A DNA stretch of 64,000 bases, from assembly GCA_029261155.1 (NCBI GenBank), contig JAJDBW010000061.1, forward strand, positions 147,285 to 211,284. Reading direction: 5' to 3'. Source of the stretch: Nitrospirota bacterium. GTDB lineage: Bacteria; Nitrospirota; Nitrospiria; SBBL01; JAADHI01. Of the stretch, positions 27,760 through 37,633 are shown one piece after another. Under the pieces are notes generated by a model. It was given only the letters and a program-made list of their open reading frames with translations. It did not search any database and had not been told where the DNA came from. The position numbers and the translations under genes are program-made. Numbering within the stretch: position 1 is the first letter of the stretch; every line of letters begins with the position of its first letter.

Positions 27760-27948
27760 ATGCCGAATAAAACAGGTAAAGAGGAAGCCCCAGAACAGAA
27801 AAACAAAGAGGAGAAGCCAAAAACCACGCGAATCCCTCTTCAAATAATCCCAAACGATGACGAAGAAGTTGCTGAAGAAATGCAGCGAATTTTCGATGAG
27901 GATAAGGTCGTCCACCGTCATGGATCAAGCGAGCCTGAATCGGATTAA
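27760..27948 (+). CDS. Small charged hypothetical protein
   Basis: A 62-residue, very hydrophilic protein: a lysine/glutamate-rich first half, then TRIPLQIIPNDDEEVAEEMQRIFDEDK and a short acidic tail. AGGAA lies about 9 bases before the ATG. Its stop (27946-27948) is directly adjacent to the stop of the convergent M50 protease gene. No family is recognised. It is a plausible real gene because of its ribosome-binding site and its placement, but the composition would also suit chance coding. Confidence 0.5.
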   Translation: MPNKTGKEEAPEQKNKEEKPKTTRIPLQIIPNDDEEVAEEMQRIFDEDKVVHRHGSSEPESD

Positions 27949-28647
27949 TCATATAAACACTTCACCAAAAATATAGCTCGAAACCACGCTAACCAAAGGC
28001 ATCACTAAATTTCTCATTAGACCAAAACGAAACGGATCGAGAAAAACGAGAAAGACTAAGACCAGCATACCGTAAGGTTCCAAACGACTCACCATCCTCG
28101 ATTGCGCTTCCGGTAACAGACCCACCAAGACTCTTCCGCCATCCAAAGGTGGAATGGGGATTAGATTAAACACCATCAGCAAGACATTAAAAAAAACTGA
28201 AAATTTCAGCATTTCTAATAGAGGAATAAGGAAAAAGGATGTTGAAGACCCGAATTCCGAAAACAGAGAACCCCCGACAAAAAGATTGGGGCTATAAAGC
28301 AGGCGATATAAAATCCCACTAACGATCGCGAGCGCAAGGTTCATTCCAGGCCCTGCTGCAGCCACCCAGGCCATATCTTCCTTCGGCCGCCGTAAATTAT
28401 GAGGATTGACAGGAACAGGCTTCGCATAGCCGAACATAAAACCCGTGGTGGACAAGAGCAATAGTGGAATAATGACGGTTCCAAAAAGGTCGATGTGAAC
28501 GAGCGGATTCATTGAAATGCGACCCAGCTGGCGTGCTGTGGGGTCCCCTTTTTTATCGGCGACCCAAGCGTGTGCGGTCTCATGCAGGGTCACAGCCAGA
28601 ATAAAAGGAAGTGCAAAGATACTTATATTCTGAATAATTTCATTCAT
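27949..28647 (-). CDS. Site-2 protease family (M50) membrane metalloprotease
   Basis: A 232-residue intramembrane zinc protease of the short YwhC-like M50 group. The active site HETAH is at residues 22-26 in the first helix. The second catalytic motif is FNLIPIPPLDGGRVL near residue 165 (DG with zinc-ligand aspartate). It has several membrane helices and no PDZ domain. It overlaps the start side of pycB by 4 bases (28644-28647), so it belongs to the pycA-pycB operon. The substrate is unknown. Confidence 0.9.
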   Translation of the reverse strand: MNEIIQNISIFALPFILAVTLHETAHAWVADKKGDPTARQLGRISMNPLVHIDLFGTVIIPLLLLSTTGFMFGYAKPVPVNPHNLRRPKEDMAWVAAAGPGMNLALAIVSGILYRLLYSPNLFVGGSLFSEFGSSTSFFLIPLLEMLKFSVFFNVLLMVFNLIPIPPLDGGRVLVGLLPEAQSRMVSRLEPYGMLVLVFLVFLDPFRFGLMRNLVMPLVSVVSSYIFGEVFI

Positions 28648-30524
28648 TTTTCTGGTCTTACTTCCACTAAAACTTCATCAGGGTTTACCTTGTCGCCTTC
28701 TTGCACGTAGATATCCTTTACAATCCCATCGATAGAAGTGTGCACCTCACTTTGCATTTTCATCGCTTCAATGATCAGAACCACTTGCCCCGCTTTAACT
28801 TTATCTTTAGGACGGACTTTTACGTTTACGACCGCGCCTGGCATTGGCGTTGTCACATCCCCTTCGTGGGTAACTTTCGGTCGCGTGGAACGACCGCCCG
28901 CATGCGAGTCAATTCTTCCTTCAGCACTGGGGACAACCTCTAACTGAGAGTCTACCATAACCTCCTCGAGGTGCCCATCGATATAGATAAAATAGGGTCT
29001 GCCCTCCTCGCCAGGATGCCCCATGCCTCCGACCTTGACCTGAAAGGTTTCTCCATGAACCTTGATGTTATATTCACTGGGCGCGAGTAGCGGGACAGGT
29101 GCCTCCATAGCCAATTTCGGCTCTACCGTTTTCTTTTTTGCCGCACTACTCTTATTTTTAAAAAAATCGAGTGCTACTTGCGGAAACAATGCATAAGTAA
29201 TTACATTTTCAATGTTTTTACTTACAGACTTCAACTCTTTTTCAAGTTCTTTTTTTGCTTTTTCTAGCTCTGGATCAACCAAATCCGCAGGGCGACAAGT
29301 AATTGCAGCTTCTCCGCCAATCGCTTTTTTTTGAATATCTTCATTAATCGGACCCCATGATTTTCCATAGAGTCCCTTCAGATAATTTTTCGTTTCCGTG
29401 GTAATGACCTTGTAGCGCTCTCCTGTGAGTACATTCAAAGTCGCCTGCGTCCCCACGATTTGACTGCTGGGGGTAACCAAAGGCGGAAAGCCAAAATCCT
29501 CTCTCACTTTTGGCACCTCTTCAAGAACTTCCTTCATCCGGTCAAGCGCATTTTGCTCTGAGAGCTGCAATGCCAGATTCGATGTCATTCCACCGGGGAT
29601 TTGATAGGTTAAGACCCTGGGGTCAACGCCCGTATAATCGGATTCAAACTCCTTATACTTTTTTCGGACATCCACAAAATAATCTGCGATTTCAGTCAGG
29701 AGGTTCATGTCCAGCTTGGGATCTCGAGGTTCGCCTTGTAATATCCGTGTAATCGTTTCGACGGGAGGTTGCGATGTGCCTGAGGCCATGGACGATATTG
29801 CGGTGTCGATAATATCAACCCCTGCCTCAATCGCCTTCACATAAGTTGAAACCGCCATCGCACTGGTATCATGGGTGTGAAGATGAATCGGCACATTGAT
29901 CGCTGCTTTCATCTTCGTGATGAGGTCGAATGCGTCATATGGAGAGAGAAGTCCCGCCATGTCTTTGATACAAACCGATTCGGAGCCCATATCTTCTAAA
30001 CGCCTGGCCAGATCGACAAAAAGATCGTTGTTGTGGAAACGACTCACCGTATAACAAAGGGCGCCTTCAACTTTTCCGCCATATTTCAAGGTAGCCCTAA
30101 ACGAAGTTTTAAGGTTTCGCATGTCGTTCAAAGCATCAAAAATCCGTATAATATCAATCCCATTTAAAATGGCCCGGTCGATAAAGCGCTCCACCACGTC
30201 GTCGGCATAATGACGGTAGCCCACCAAATTCTGGCCGCGAAGCAACATTTGAAAGGGCGTCTTCGGCATCACCTTTTTCAGTTGGCGTATGCGCTCCCAA
30301 GGATCTTCATTAAGATAGCGAATTGCAGCGTCGAACGTCGCACCGCCCCACATTTCAATCGCCGAATAGCCGATTTGATCGATCTTGCCCGCAATCGGCA
30401 ACATATCTTCCGTTTTAAGCCGCGTCGCAATTAGGGATTGGTGGCCATCCCGGAGTGTTGTATCCATAATTTGAATGGGTGCCACACTCGGTTTTTTCTT
30501 CGCGTCATTCTTTGATGCTGCCAC
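28644..30524 (-). CDS. pycB: Pyruvate carboxylase subunit B / oxaloacetate decarboxylase alpha-type
   Basis: A 626-residue carboxyltransferase with a C-terminal biotinyl domain. The N-terminal HMGL-like TIM barrel begins IMDTTLRDGHQSLIATR, with metal-site HLHTHDTSAMA near residue 210. A conserved carboxylase domain follows (GGMTSNLALQL). The biotin lysine is in EAMKMQSE near residue 589, after an EGDVTTPMPGAVVNVKV segment. With PycA upstream it would carboxylate pyruvate to oxaloacetate. No membrane decarboxylase beta/gamma subunits are nearby, which favours carboxylation over sodium-pumping decarboxylation. Confidence 0.93.
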   Translation of the reverse strand: MAASKNDAKKKPSVAPIQIMDTTLRDGHQSLIATRLKTEDMLPIAGKIDQIGYSAIEMWGGATFDAAIRYLNEDPWERIRQLKKVMPKTPFQMLLRGQNLVGYRHYADDVVERFIDRAILNGIDIIRIFDALNDMRNLKTSFRATLKYGGKVEGALCYTVSRFHNNDLFVDLARRLEDMGSESVCIKDMAGLLSPYDAFDLITKMKAAINVPIHLHTHDTSAMAVSTYVKAIEAGVDIIDTAISSMASGTSQPPVETITRILQGEPRDPKLDMNLLTEIADYFVDVRKKYKEFESDYTGVDPRVLTYQIPGGMTSNLALQLSEQNALDRMKEVLEEVPKVREDFGFPPLVTPSSQIVGTQATLNVLTGERYKVITTETKNYLKGLYGKSWGPINEDIQKKAIGGEAAITCRPADLVDPELEKAKKELEKELKSVSKNIENVITYALFPQVALDFFKNKSSAAKKKTVEPKLAMEAPVPLLAPSEYNIKVHGETFQVKVGGMGHPGEEGRPYFIYIDGHLEEVMVDSQLEVVPSAEGRIDSHAGGRSTRPKVTHEGDVTTPMPGAVVNVKVRPKDKVKAGQVVLIIEAMKMQSEVHTSIDGIVKDIYVQEGDKVNPDEVLVEVRPEK

Positions 30525-30539
30525 TTTGCTTCTCCTTTA

Positions 30540-31958
30540 CTATCTTCTGGAATGTGCCGCGATCGCGGCTGCAATCGCAATAACTTTATCAATATGATCG
30601 TCGCTGGTCGATAAATTCAAGCGATCGAGATGCGTTTCGATGTAGGTGGTATCGAAATTACCACTAATAAAATCTGGATCTTCCATGATTCGTTTTAAAA
30701 AAGGTATCGTCGTCTTGATCCCGCGAATCACGTATTCGTCAAGGGCCCGGCGCATGCGCTGCACCGCCCCGTCCCAGGTCTTTGCGCGAACCGTCAGCTT
30801 CGCCAACATCGAATCGTAATAGGGGGAAATCGTATAGCCTTTATACACATTTCCGTCGATCCTCACCCCGATTCCGCCGGGAGAATAATAGGCGGTCACC
30901 TTCCCTGGTGTGGGTAAAAAATTGTTTTTGGAGTCTTCGGCATTTATTCGGCATTCAATGGCATAACCGCGCAAAGAAATGTCTTCTTGTTTCTCAGCTA
31001 AGGGTTCTCCGGCGGCGATTCGAATCATCTCTTTCACAATATCGATTCCGGTCACCTCCTCAGTCACCGTGTGCTCGACTTGTATACGTGTATTCATCTC
31101 TAAAAAGTAATACCTCTTGTCGGCATCCACTAAAAATTCAACGGTTCCCGCGCTTTCGTAGTTGACTGCGCGGGCCGCAGCCAAGGCGGCCTCGCCCATT
31201 TCATGGCGTAGTTTATCGTCCAGCATCAGTGAAGGTGCAATTTCAACCAGTTTTTGATGGCGACGCTGAATCGAACAATCCCGCTCTCCCAGATGAATCA
31301 AATGCCCATAACGATCTCCGAGTACCTGTATTTCGATATGGTGAGGGTTTTCGATTTTTTTCTCGAGGTAAACGGCATCCTTCCCAAAAGAAGCCTTCGC
31401 CTCAGCCTGGGCGATTGGAAAGAATTTTTTTAAATCACTCCGGTTCGTACAAATCCGAATACCCCTTCCGCCGCCGCCCGCAGACGCTTTTAACATAAGG
31501 GGATAACCAATCTCATCGGCGGATTTTTGGGCTTGGTTAATTGATGAAATCGGATCGGTCAACCCAGGAACTACCGGAACCCCCGCCTCTATCATGAGTC
31601 GCCGGGAGGAAAGCTTATCTCCCATCGCCCGTATGGCTTCGGGTTTCGGACCGATAAAGGTCAGGCCGTTGGCACTGCAGGCCTCTGCAAACTCGGCATT
31701 CTCTGCCAAAAATCCATAGCCAGGATGAATGGCATCGGCCCCCTTTTGTTTCGCAAGGTCAATAATACGGTAGATACTGAGGTAGCCTTCGATCGGGCCC
31801 GGCCCAACCAAACAGGCTTCATCGGCATACTTTACAGGGAGCGTCGCCGCATCGACCTCGGAATGGATGACCACCGTGGGCACCGACAACTCCCGGCAAG
31901 CGCGAATAATACGAAGGGCGATCTCCCCACGATTTGCAATTAAAATCTTCTTAAACAT
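30540..31958 (-). CDS. pycA: Biotin carboxylase subunit (PycA/AccC family)
   Basis: A 472-residue ATP-grasp biotin carboxylase. It starts FKKILIANRGEIALRIIRAC. The ATP-binding glycine loop is KASAGGGGRGIRI near residue 160. EMNTRIQVEHTVTEEVTG contains the catalytic Glu/Arg region. The end is near the usual length for AccC. It lies 15 bases upstream of pycB, which indicates a two-subunit pyruvate carboxylase rather than the fatty-acid acetyl-CoA carboxylase; AccC and PycA cannot be separated by sequence alone. Confidence 0.93.
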   Translation of the reverse strand: MFKKILIANRGEIALRIIRACRELSVPTVVIHSEVDAATLPVKYADEACLVGPGPIEGYLSIYRIIDLAKQKGADAIHPGYGFLAENAEFAEACSANGLTFIGPKPEAIRAMGDKLSSRRLMIEAGVPVVPGLTDPISSINQAQKSADEIGYPLMLKASAGGGGRGIRICTNRSDLKKFFPIAQAEAKASFGKDAVYLEKKIENPHHIEIQVLGDRYGHLIHLGERDCSIQRRHQKLVEIAPSLMLDDKLRHEMGEAALAAARAVNYESAGTVEFLVDADKRYYFLEMNTRIQVEHTVTEEVTGIDIVKEMIRIAAGEPLAEKQEDISLRGYAIECRINAEDSKNNFLPTPGKVTAYYSPGGIGVRIDGNVYKGYTISPYYDSMLAKLTVRAKTWDGAVQRMRRALDEYVIRGIKTTIPFLKRIMEDPDFISGNFDTTYIETHLDRLNLSTSDDHIDKVIAIAAAIAAHSRR

Positions 31959-32132
31959 AAATCAATTTGCTCAATGTTCAATCCCGCTAATTCACGAAAA
32001 TGATTATCACATCTTCCATTTGATTCAACAATCTAAAGCATTGGCCCTGAATCCGCAAGCCGATACGGTGTGCTTCAAAGTGAGATGTCGTCGAAGTGCT
32101 GCCGTCTGCGATATCTCTTCCATTCCGTTTTC

Positions 32133-34136
32133 TCAATTCACCTGAACGAATTCTCCCCCTTGCACTTCAATAAAAAAAGGTTCTTTGATGACCTCACCAT
32201 CCAGGATTTCATAAATAAATCCGGAAACCCCCGGAAAGTCGATTGCACCAGCGATCGCCGTTTTTACCTGTTCGGGTGTCACCGCTCCCCCTCGCAATGC
32301 CGCTAAGACAAGCCGTGTCGCATCAAAGGCCTGTGCCGCAAACAAATCCGGCTCTTCTTGAAACCGTGTTCGATATTGATGAACAAAGCCTTGGACAATG
32401 GGATTGGTGCTCCCTTTGAAGAAACCTTCGGCAAAAACCACGCCTTCGGCATAAGAACCCGCCAAGTTCAAAAATTCGGGAGTATTCCAACTGTTCGTGC
32501 CTAAAACTTTCACTTCGTGGAAATCGTGAAAAATCAACTGCGGAATAATCAAGCCTGCCCTAACGGCATCCGCAGGCAAAAATATGGCCTCGAAGCCGGG
32601 GATATAAAGTTTTTCTTCCTTTCCCCCTTCGAGTTCGATAGTCTCAATGAATCCATTTTTTTCTAAGTCTGCTTTTTTCAGGCGAAGAATGGTTTTCGAG
32701 AAATCGGTATTATTTAAAGGGTAGGACTCCGACAACACGACCTCGCCACCCAAGTCCTTAACGCCTTCGGCAAAACAATCTACCCAGCGTTGTCCTTGCC
32801 CTTCATCCGGGTAGAGAACGGCAAATCGTTCGATCGATAATTGCAGTACCGCATATTCGGCAATGGCACTGCACAAAAAACGATTGGTCGCAGCATTTCT
32901 AAAAACCGATTGGCCCAGGCCGCTTAAATTCGCCGCAGTCGCACCGGGTGTAATTAAGGCCAAATTCGCCTTTTCGATGATTGGCGAGATCCGTTCCACT
33001 TCCTTACTCAGGAGGGGACCCACAACCGCCACCGGCGCATACTCATTAAGCCAATCTTCAAAAGGCATCCGAAGACTCGATGGATCATTCTCCGTATCCC
33101 GAACAACCAAGCCTACAGAGGCCATCGGAAGGGCTTCCTTAAAAAGCCTGAGCGCGAGTTCGGCACCGTACAAGGCCTTATTACCAAAGTGAACCAAGCG
33201 CCCCGAAAGGGGAAGAACGACGGCGATTAAGTAACGATCTGACTTTATCTTTTCCTTAATTCGGTCGAGCTGATTTCTCGCCTGTATGACATAAGGGTGA
33301 GCGGGAAAACGAGATAGAAATCGCCGGATCTCTTTCTCTTGCCGGTAATAGTTTGAATTTAAATCATAAAGATGAATCAATTGAATAATGGCAAGATCTG
33401 CCGGATAGGTAGATTGAAACTGATTCGCCACTTTTTGAAGGCCATCCTCCTTTAGTTTCTCTCGAATTAAAAGTTCAATTTCATGTTGGATTAGGACCTC
33501 ATCTATCGGATCGCTTGAAAGCGCCTTACGTTTTATCAGGATGTCTAAGGCATTCAGAAATGCTTGCCGATCCACATAGGCATTGGCCAATTTTTCAAAG
33601 ACAAGTTTTTTTGAATCGGGTAGTCCTGGCTTCGCCTCCCAAAGCGAGACAATCGCCTCAAGATTTCCCAGTTTGAAATACAGATCGCTTAAACGTAATT
33701 GTACAATTTCAACGCGGGGTTCAAGAGGAAACCGATCGAGAAAAGTCTTAATCGTCGCCACAGCCTGCTTCAATTCACCCAATTCCGAATAGGTCTCGCT
33801 GAGGAGGAGAAAGGTATCCGGCAGGAGGACATTTTCGGGATAATTATCCAAGAAGTCTTTGAGATAGGAGCGGGCAAGGGCATAACTACCCTGATCAAAA
33901 AAATCTTCCGCTTTGGCAAAGATCGCTCTTTCTTCGGGTGAAGCCAGATCGAATAGGTGACTGGGTATATGAGCCCGAAGGCGATTTTCCGAAGGCAGGG
34001 CCGGAACTGAAGCCTTCGGCGGCTTCTGTCCAAGACCTTGCGCCAACACAAGTGGCGATGGCGACAGCAAGATCAGAAACGAGAACAACGCGGCTAAGGC
34101 AAACTTAAGTTTAGGTGCTACGTTCGTTTTCATCAT
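32133..34136 (-). CDS. LpoA-like exported protein: TPR region plus periplasmic-binding domain
   Basis: A 667-residue exported protein. The signal peptide is KLKFALAALFSFLILLSPSP followed by LVLAQG. The N-terminal half has TPR-like helices (EDFFDQGSYALARSYLKDFLDNYPEN, LSETYSELGELKQAVATIKTF). The C-terminal half is a type-I periplasmic-binding fold (YLIAVVLPLSGRLVHFG, ALITPGATAANLSGLGQSVFR, APVAVVGPLLSKEV). This order matches LpoA, the activator of penicillin-binding protein 1A, although LpoA is a lipoprotein and no lipobox is seen here. A branched-chain-amino-acid-type binding protein is the alternative. The start at 34136 is chosen at the signal peptide; a longer frame extends to 34250. Confidence 0.78.
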   Translation of the reverse strand: MMKTNVAPKLKFALAALFSFLILLSPSPLVLAQGLGQKPPKASVPALPSENRLRAHIPSHLFDLASPEERAIFAKAEDFFDQGSYALARSYLKDFLDNYPENVLLPDTFLLLSETYSELGELKQAVATIKTFLDRFPLEPRVEIVQLRLSDLYFKLGNLEAIVSLWEAKPGLPDSKKLVFEKLANAYVDRQAFLNALDILIKRKALSSDPIDEVLIQHEIELLIREKLKEDGLQKVANQFQSTYPADLAIIQLIHLYDLNSNYYRQEKEIRRFLSRFPAHPYVIQARNQLDRIKEKIKSDRYLIAVVLPLSGRLVHFGNKALYGAELALRLFKEALPMASVGLVVRDTENDPSSLRMPFEDWLNEYAPVAVVGPLLSKEVERISPIIEKANLALITPGATAANLSGLGQSVFRNAATNRFLCSAIAEYAVLQLSIERFAVLYPDEGQGQRWVDCFAEGVKDLGGEVVLSESYPLNNTDFSKTILRLKKADLEKNGFIETIELEGGKEEKLYIPGFEAIFLPADAVRAGLIIPQLIFHDFHEVKVLGTNSWNTPEFLNLAGSYAEGVVFAEGFFKGSTNPIVQGFVHQYRTRFQEEPDLFAAQAFDATRLVLAALRGGAVTPEQVKTAIAGAIDFPGVSGFIYEILDGEVIKEPFFIEVQGGEFVQVN

Positions 34137-34520
34137 ATCGACCGGATAAGGAAGCACAAGTCCGATAGGCCCGACAACAAAGGCCGCATCGTTTGTAAAC
34201 AGATTTTTGTTTTCGAAAAAAAAAGAACAAAAGCCTGTTTTATTACCCATTTTATAGGGAACGCATTAGATCGGATTACGAGCTATAAGATGATAAAAGA
34301 ATTGAAGAACCATGTCAAGAAATGGAAGATCCCACCCGGGAAAACGGCGCCTTAAACCTCTTTTCATTTTTGAGCGAACTGAGGATCGACCTTCAATTCT
34401 GGCCCTCCCCTGCTTCCTTGACACCATAGGATAACTATTGTAGTTTTCGGGGTTGTTACATTTTGGGTTGCCGCTTAAAAGCAGACGCTGGCACATTTTT
34501 TAAAAATTGACGTAAATCAC
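34137..34520. other. Intergenic region between the LpoA-like and Gld-like genes
   Basis: The divergent start region of the two flanking genes. No frame with coding character, no clear stem-loop and no convincing -35/-10 pair was seen. A purine-rich ribosome-binding site before the Gld-like ATPase start is not obvious. Confidence 0.4.
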
Positions 34521-35495
34521 ATGATCGCTGTTAAACAATTGAGCAAACGCTATGGCCCTGTCGTTGCCATAGACGATGTCAGCTTTACGGTCGATAAAGG
34601 GGAAATCCTGGCCTTTTTAGGGCCAAACGGTGCGGGCAAAACCACCACCATGCGCATCCTCACCTGCTTTATGCCGGCCACAAGTGGTACGGCCACCATC
34701 GCCGGATTCGACATCTTTGAAGAACCCATGGCCGTAAAACGCCGCATCGGCTACTTGCCCGAGTCCCCGCCGCTCTATCCTGAAATGACCGTCGAAGAAT
34801 ATCTCGTCTTCGTCGCGAAGATAAAAGGTCTGCCCCGTGCGGCCATCCAACCGGGATTAAAGGGGGCGATTGAAAAATGCGGGCTCGGAGAAGTCTCGCG
34901 TCGTTTAATCGGAAACTTATCCAAAGGCTACCGGCAGCGCGTTGGCTTGGCCCAAGCCCTCATCCACAATCCCGATGTACTGATCCTCGACGAACCCACA
35001 GTTGGCCTCGATCCCCGGCAAATCATCGAAATTCGAGAGCTCATCAAAGGCTTGGCGGGAGATCATACTATTATCCTTTCAACCCACATCTTGCCCGAGG
35101 CCACGGCCGTGTGCCAAAAGGTGGTCATCATCAGCCGTGGGCGGATTGTCGCCGTCGATTCTCAGGAAAAGCTATCCTCGCGAGTGCGAAAATCCGAGAA
35201 AATCTCCCTCCGCATTCGACGGGGAGACGCGGCAAGCCTTGAAAAAATAAAGGCCGTTGCCGGCGTACTCCAAGTCAGTCCCCAAGCTTCCGAAGAGGAC
35301 GAAGTCGCCTACATTGTGGAATCGAATCTGGGTCAGGATATTCGTGAACACCTATCGAAGACCGTTGTAGAACACGGCATGGGACTCCTGGAAATGAAAC
35401 CCCTCGTGTTAAGCCTAGAAGAGGTTTTTTTGCAACTCACAACCGAGGAGAAAATGCCAGAGTCTCAACAACAAACAGTAAAGGATGCGTCGTGA
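34521..35495 (+). CDS. GldA-like ABC transporter ATP-binding protein
   Basis: A 324-residue ABC ATPase. The Walker A loop is GPNGAGKTTTMR near residue 36, LSKGYRQRVGLAQAL is the signature region, and DVLILDEPTVGLDPRQ is Walker B with the catalytic glutamate. A C-terminal extension of about 100 residues follows the ATPase core, as in GldA and related export ATPases. The stop overlaps the permease start by 4 bases. In Bacteroidetes, GldA-F-G serve gliding; in other phyla the same set occurs without gliding and its substrate is unknown. Confidence 0.92.
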   Translation: MIAVKQLSKRYGPVVAIDDVSFTVDKGEILAFLGPNGAGKTTTMRILTCFMPATSGTATIAGFDIFEEPMAVKRRIGYLPESPPLYPEMTVEEYLVFVAKIKGLPRAAIQPGLKGAIEKCGLGEVSRRLIGNLSKGYRQRVGLAQALIHNPDVLILDEPTVGLDPRQIIEIRELIKGLAGDHTIILSTHILPEATAVCQKVVIISRGRIVAVDSQEKLSSRVRKSEKISLRIRRGDAASLEKIKAVAGVLQVSPQASEEDEVAYIVESNLGQDIREHLSKTVVEHGMGLLEMKPLVLSLEEVFLQLTTEEKMPESQQQTVKDAS

Positions 35496-36265
35496 GAAAC
35501 CTCTTCACGCTTATCGGAAAAGAGCTGCACCTCTACTTCATTTCACCCGTCGCCTATGTCGTTGCCATGGTCTTTCTCGCCGTCTCCGACTTTCTCTTTT
35601 ATCTACAAGTCCGAGGCATCTCGGAACTGTCGTCAAGACACATGATGCAAATGCAAGGCGAAGTCCCGCAATTAATTGTTCATGAGGCCATCTTCATTCC
35701 TACTTTTCGAAACATGAGTTTCGTGCTTCTCTTAATCATGCCCTTGCTGACCATGCGTTTGTTTGCGGAGGAAAAAAAGGGACGCACAAGCGAGCTCCTG
35801 ATGACCTCCCCGATCAGCATTACGCAAATCGTATTCGGAAAATTCTTTGCGGCAATGTTGGTCTATCTGCTCTTATTAATCCTGTCCTTACACCTTCCCT
35901 TAGTCCTTTCGATTGTCACAGAAATTTCCTGGGCCCCGATCTTTTCAAGCTACCTCGGCCTCTTCCTCATGGGCGGTGTCTTTTTATCAATGGGCCTCTT
36001 TGCATCCTCCCTCACCGAGAACCAGATTATTGCCGCTGTCATTGCTTTCGGCATTCTGATCGGTTTGTGGATCGGGGGGGTCTCCGGGGCCAATGCAAGC
36101 GAAAGCGGGATTGGAGAAATTGCCGTCTATCTCTCCATTTCGAAACACCTCGAGGGATTTATCAAAGGCCTCATTAGCACGCGTAGCTTGACCTACTTTA
36201 TTTCCATGACCCTGCTCGGGCTCTTTCTCTGCTATCGCGTGGTTGAATCGGAACGCTGGAAATAA
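35492..36265 (+). CDS. GldF-like ABC transporter permease
   Basis: A 257-residue ABC-2 permease with six hydrophobic segments. The first is YVVAMVFLAVSDFLFYLQV. The conserved loop MPLLTMRLFAEEKKGRTSELLMTSPISITQIVFGKF is typical of GldF/NosY-type permeases. It overlaps the ATPase gene by 4 bases and ends 6 bases before the GldG-like gene, so the four genes 34521-39039 form one operon. Confidence 0.9.
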   Translation: MRNLFTLIGKELHLYFISPVAYVVAMVFLAVSDFLFYLQVRGISELSSRHMMQMQGEVPQLIVHEAIFIPTFRNMSFVLLLIMPLLTMRLFAEEKKGRTSELLMTSPISITQIVFGKFFAAMLVYLLLLILSLHLPLVLSIVTEISWAPIFSSYLGLFLMGGVFLSMGLFASSLTENQIIAAVIAFGILIGLWIGGVSGANASESGIGEIAVYLSISKHLEGFIKGLISTRSLTYFISMTLLGLFLCYRVVESERWK

Positions 36266-36271
36266 GCCATC

Positions 36272-37633
36272 ATGACCCCTAAAAAAAAGAGCGCGGGTTC
36301 AATTCGAACGGCAAAGTTCGGAGCAAATAGTCTCATCGCACTGGCGATTTTCATTGCCATCCTTTCGATCATTAATTTTATTCTGGCCCGGCATGAATTG
36401 CGTTTCGATTTCTCGGGCACCGGAACCTTCTCCCTTTCCGATCAGACCCAAAACGTACTCACGAATCTGAATAAACCCGTTAAGATTACCGGTTTTTTCA
36501 GCGAGCAAAGCGTCGCCAAAACACGGGCCTTGGATCTATTTAAAAACTATACCCATCAAAGCGATCAACTCAGTTACGTGGTGATCGACCCGGACAAAAA
36601 ACCGGTTATTGCCAAGAACTACGGCGTCAGCGATTACGACACCGTCATTGTCGAATCGCAAGGCCGCTCCTCAGCCCTGCGCAACATTACGGAAGAAGCC
36701 TTAACCTCCGCACTGATCCGAGTGAGTCGAGAATCAACGAAAACGTTTTACTTTGTGGAGGGGCACGGCGAACACGACATCGATGATGGGGGGCAGGACG
36801 GTTACGGGTATATAAAAGACACATTGCAGAAACAAGGCTTCGTCGTGAAGAAACTATTTTTGCTGGCCGAAAAAACCATTCCGGCCGATGCCTCCGTGGT
36901 GGTGATCGCCGGACCCAAACGAAGCTTCACGGCGGAAGAACAGTTGCTTTTAAAAAACTATCTTGAATCAGAGGGGCAGTTTTTTTTACTCCTCGACCCC
37001 GTCTTAGATCCTAAAGAGGCCACCGGCCTGGAAGATCTCGTTGCGGCCTGGGGCGCCAAGATGGACAACGGGCTCATTCTCGACCCCAGTTCCGGACGCA
37101 TCACCATACCGACAATGAATCCAGGCAGCTACCTGCCGCACGAAATCACCCAAAACTTCAATTTGGCCACGTTTTTCCCCGTCAGCCGCGCCGTCTTCTT
37201 CGATGCGGTGCGCGGACAAGGCTATCGTTACGATCCCTTTTTGGAAACCCATCCGGAAGCCTGGTATACCCAAGAATTGTCGGGAGACCTCGAGGTTGAC
37301 CCTGATCGTGATCAACAAGGGCGCATTCAATTTGGCGGCGTTATTTCTTCGACGGGTGCAAGCAAGATGCGAATGGTCATCATCGGCGATTCAGACTTTG
37401 CCAACAACGGGGCCGCCCGTTCGGCCGGCAACGGCGATCTCTTTTTAAATATCCTCAGTTGGCTGGCCAATGAAAGCGACCTCATCTCTATTCGCCCGAA
37501 GGAAGTCCCCACTGCCACCCTGCTGCTTTCCCCAAATCAAATCAACACCATTTTTACGGTCTCGGTTTTGATCCTTCCCATTGGGGTGATGGGTATCGGT
37601 CTTTATATCTGGCGAGGGAGACGCCGCTTGTGA
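36272..37633 (+). CDS. GldG-like ABC-associated protein
   Basis: A 453-residue protein. One N-terminal helix (LIALAIFIAILSIINFILA) leads to a large periplasmic domain of the GldG / ABC-type 'uncharacterised transport system' family (FDFSGTGTFSLSDQTQNVL, FVEGHGEHDIDD, VVVIAGPKRSFTAEEQLLLKNYLESEGQFFLLLDP). A C-terminal helix (VSVLILPIGVMGIGLYIW) precedes an arginine-rich tail. It overlaps the DUF4340 gene by 4 bases. It probably forms the extracytoplasmic partner of the ABC core. Confidence 0.88.
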   Translation: MTPKKKSAGSIRTAKFGANSLIALAIFIAILSIINFILARHELRFDFSGTGTFSLSDQTQNVLTNLNKPVKITGFFSEQSVAKTRALDLFKNYTHQSDQLSYVVIDPDKKPVIAKNYGVSDYDTVIVESQGRSSALRNITEEALTSALIRVSRESTKTFYFVEGHGEHDIDDGGQDGYGYIKDTLQKQGFVVKKLFLLAEKTIPADASVVVIAGPKRSFTAEEQLLLKNYLESEGQFFLLLDPVLDPKEATGLEDLVAAWGAKMDNGLILDPSSGRITIPTMNPGSYLPHEITQNFNLATFFPVSRAVFFDAVRGQGYRYDPFLETHPEAWYTQELSGDLEVDPDRDQQGRIQFGGVISSTGASKMRMVIIGDSDFANNGAARSAGNGDLFLNILSWLANESDLISIRPKEVPTATLLLSPNQINTIFTVSVLILPIGVMGIGLYIWRGRRRL

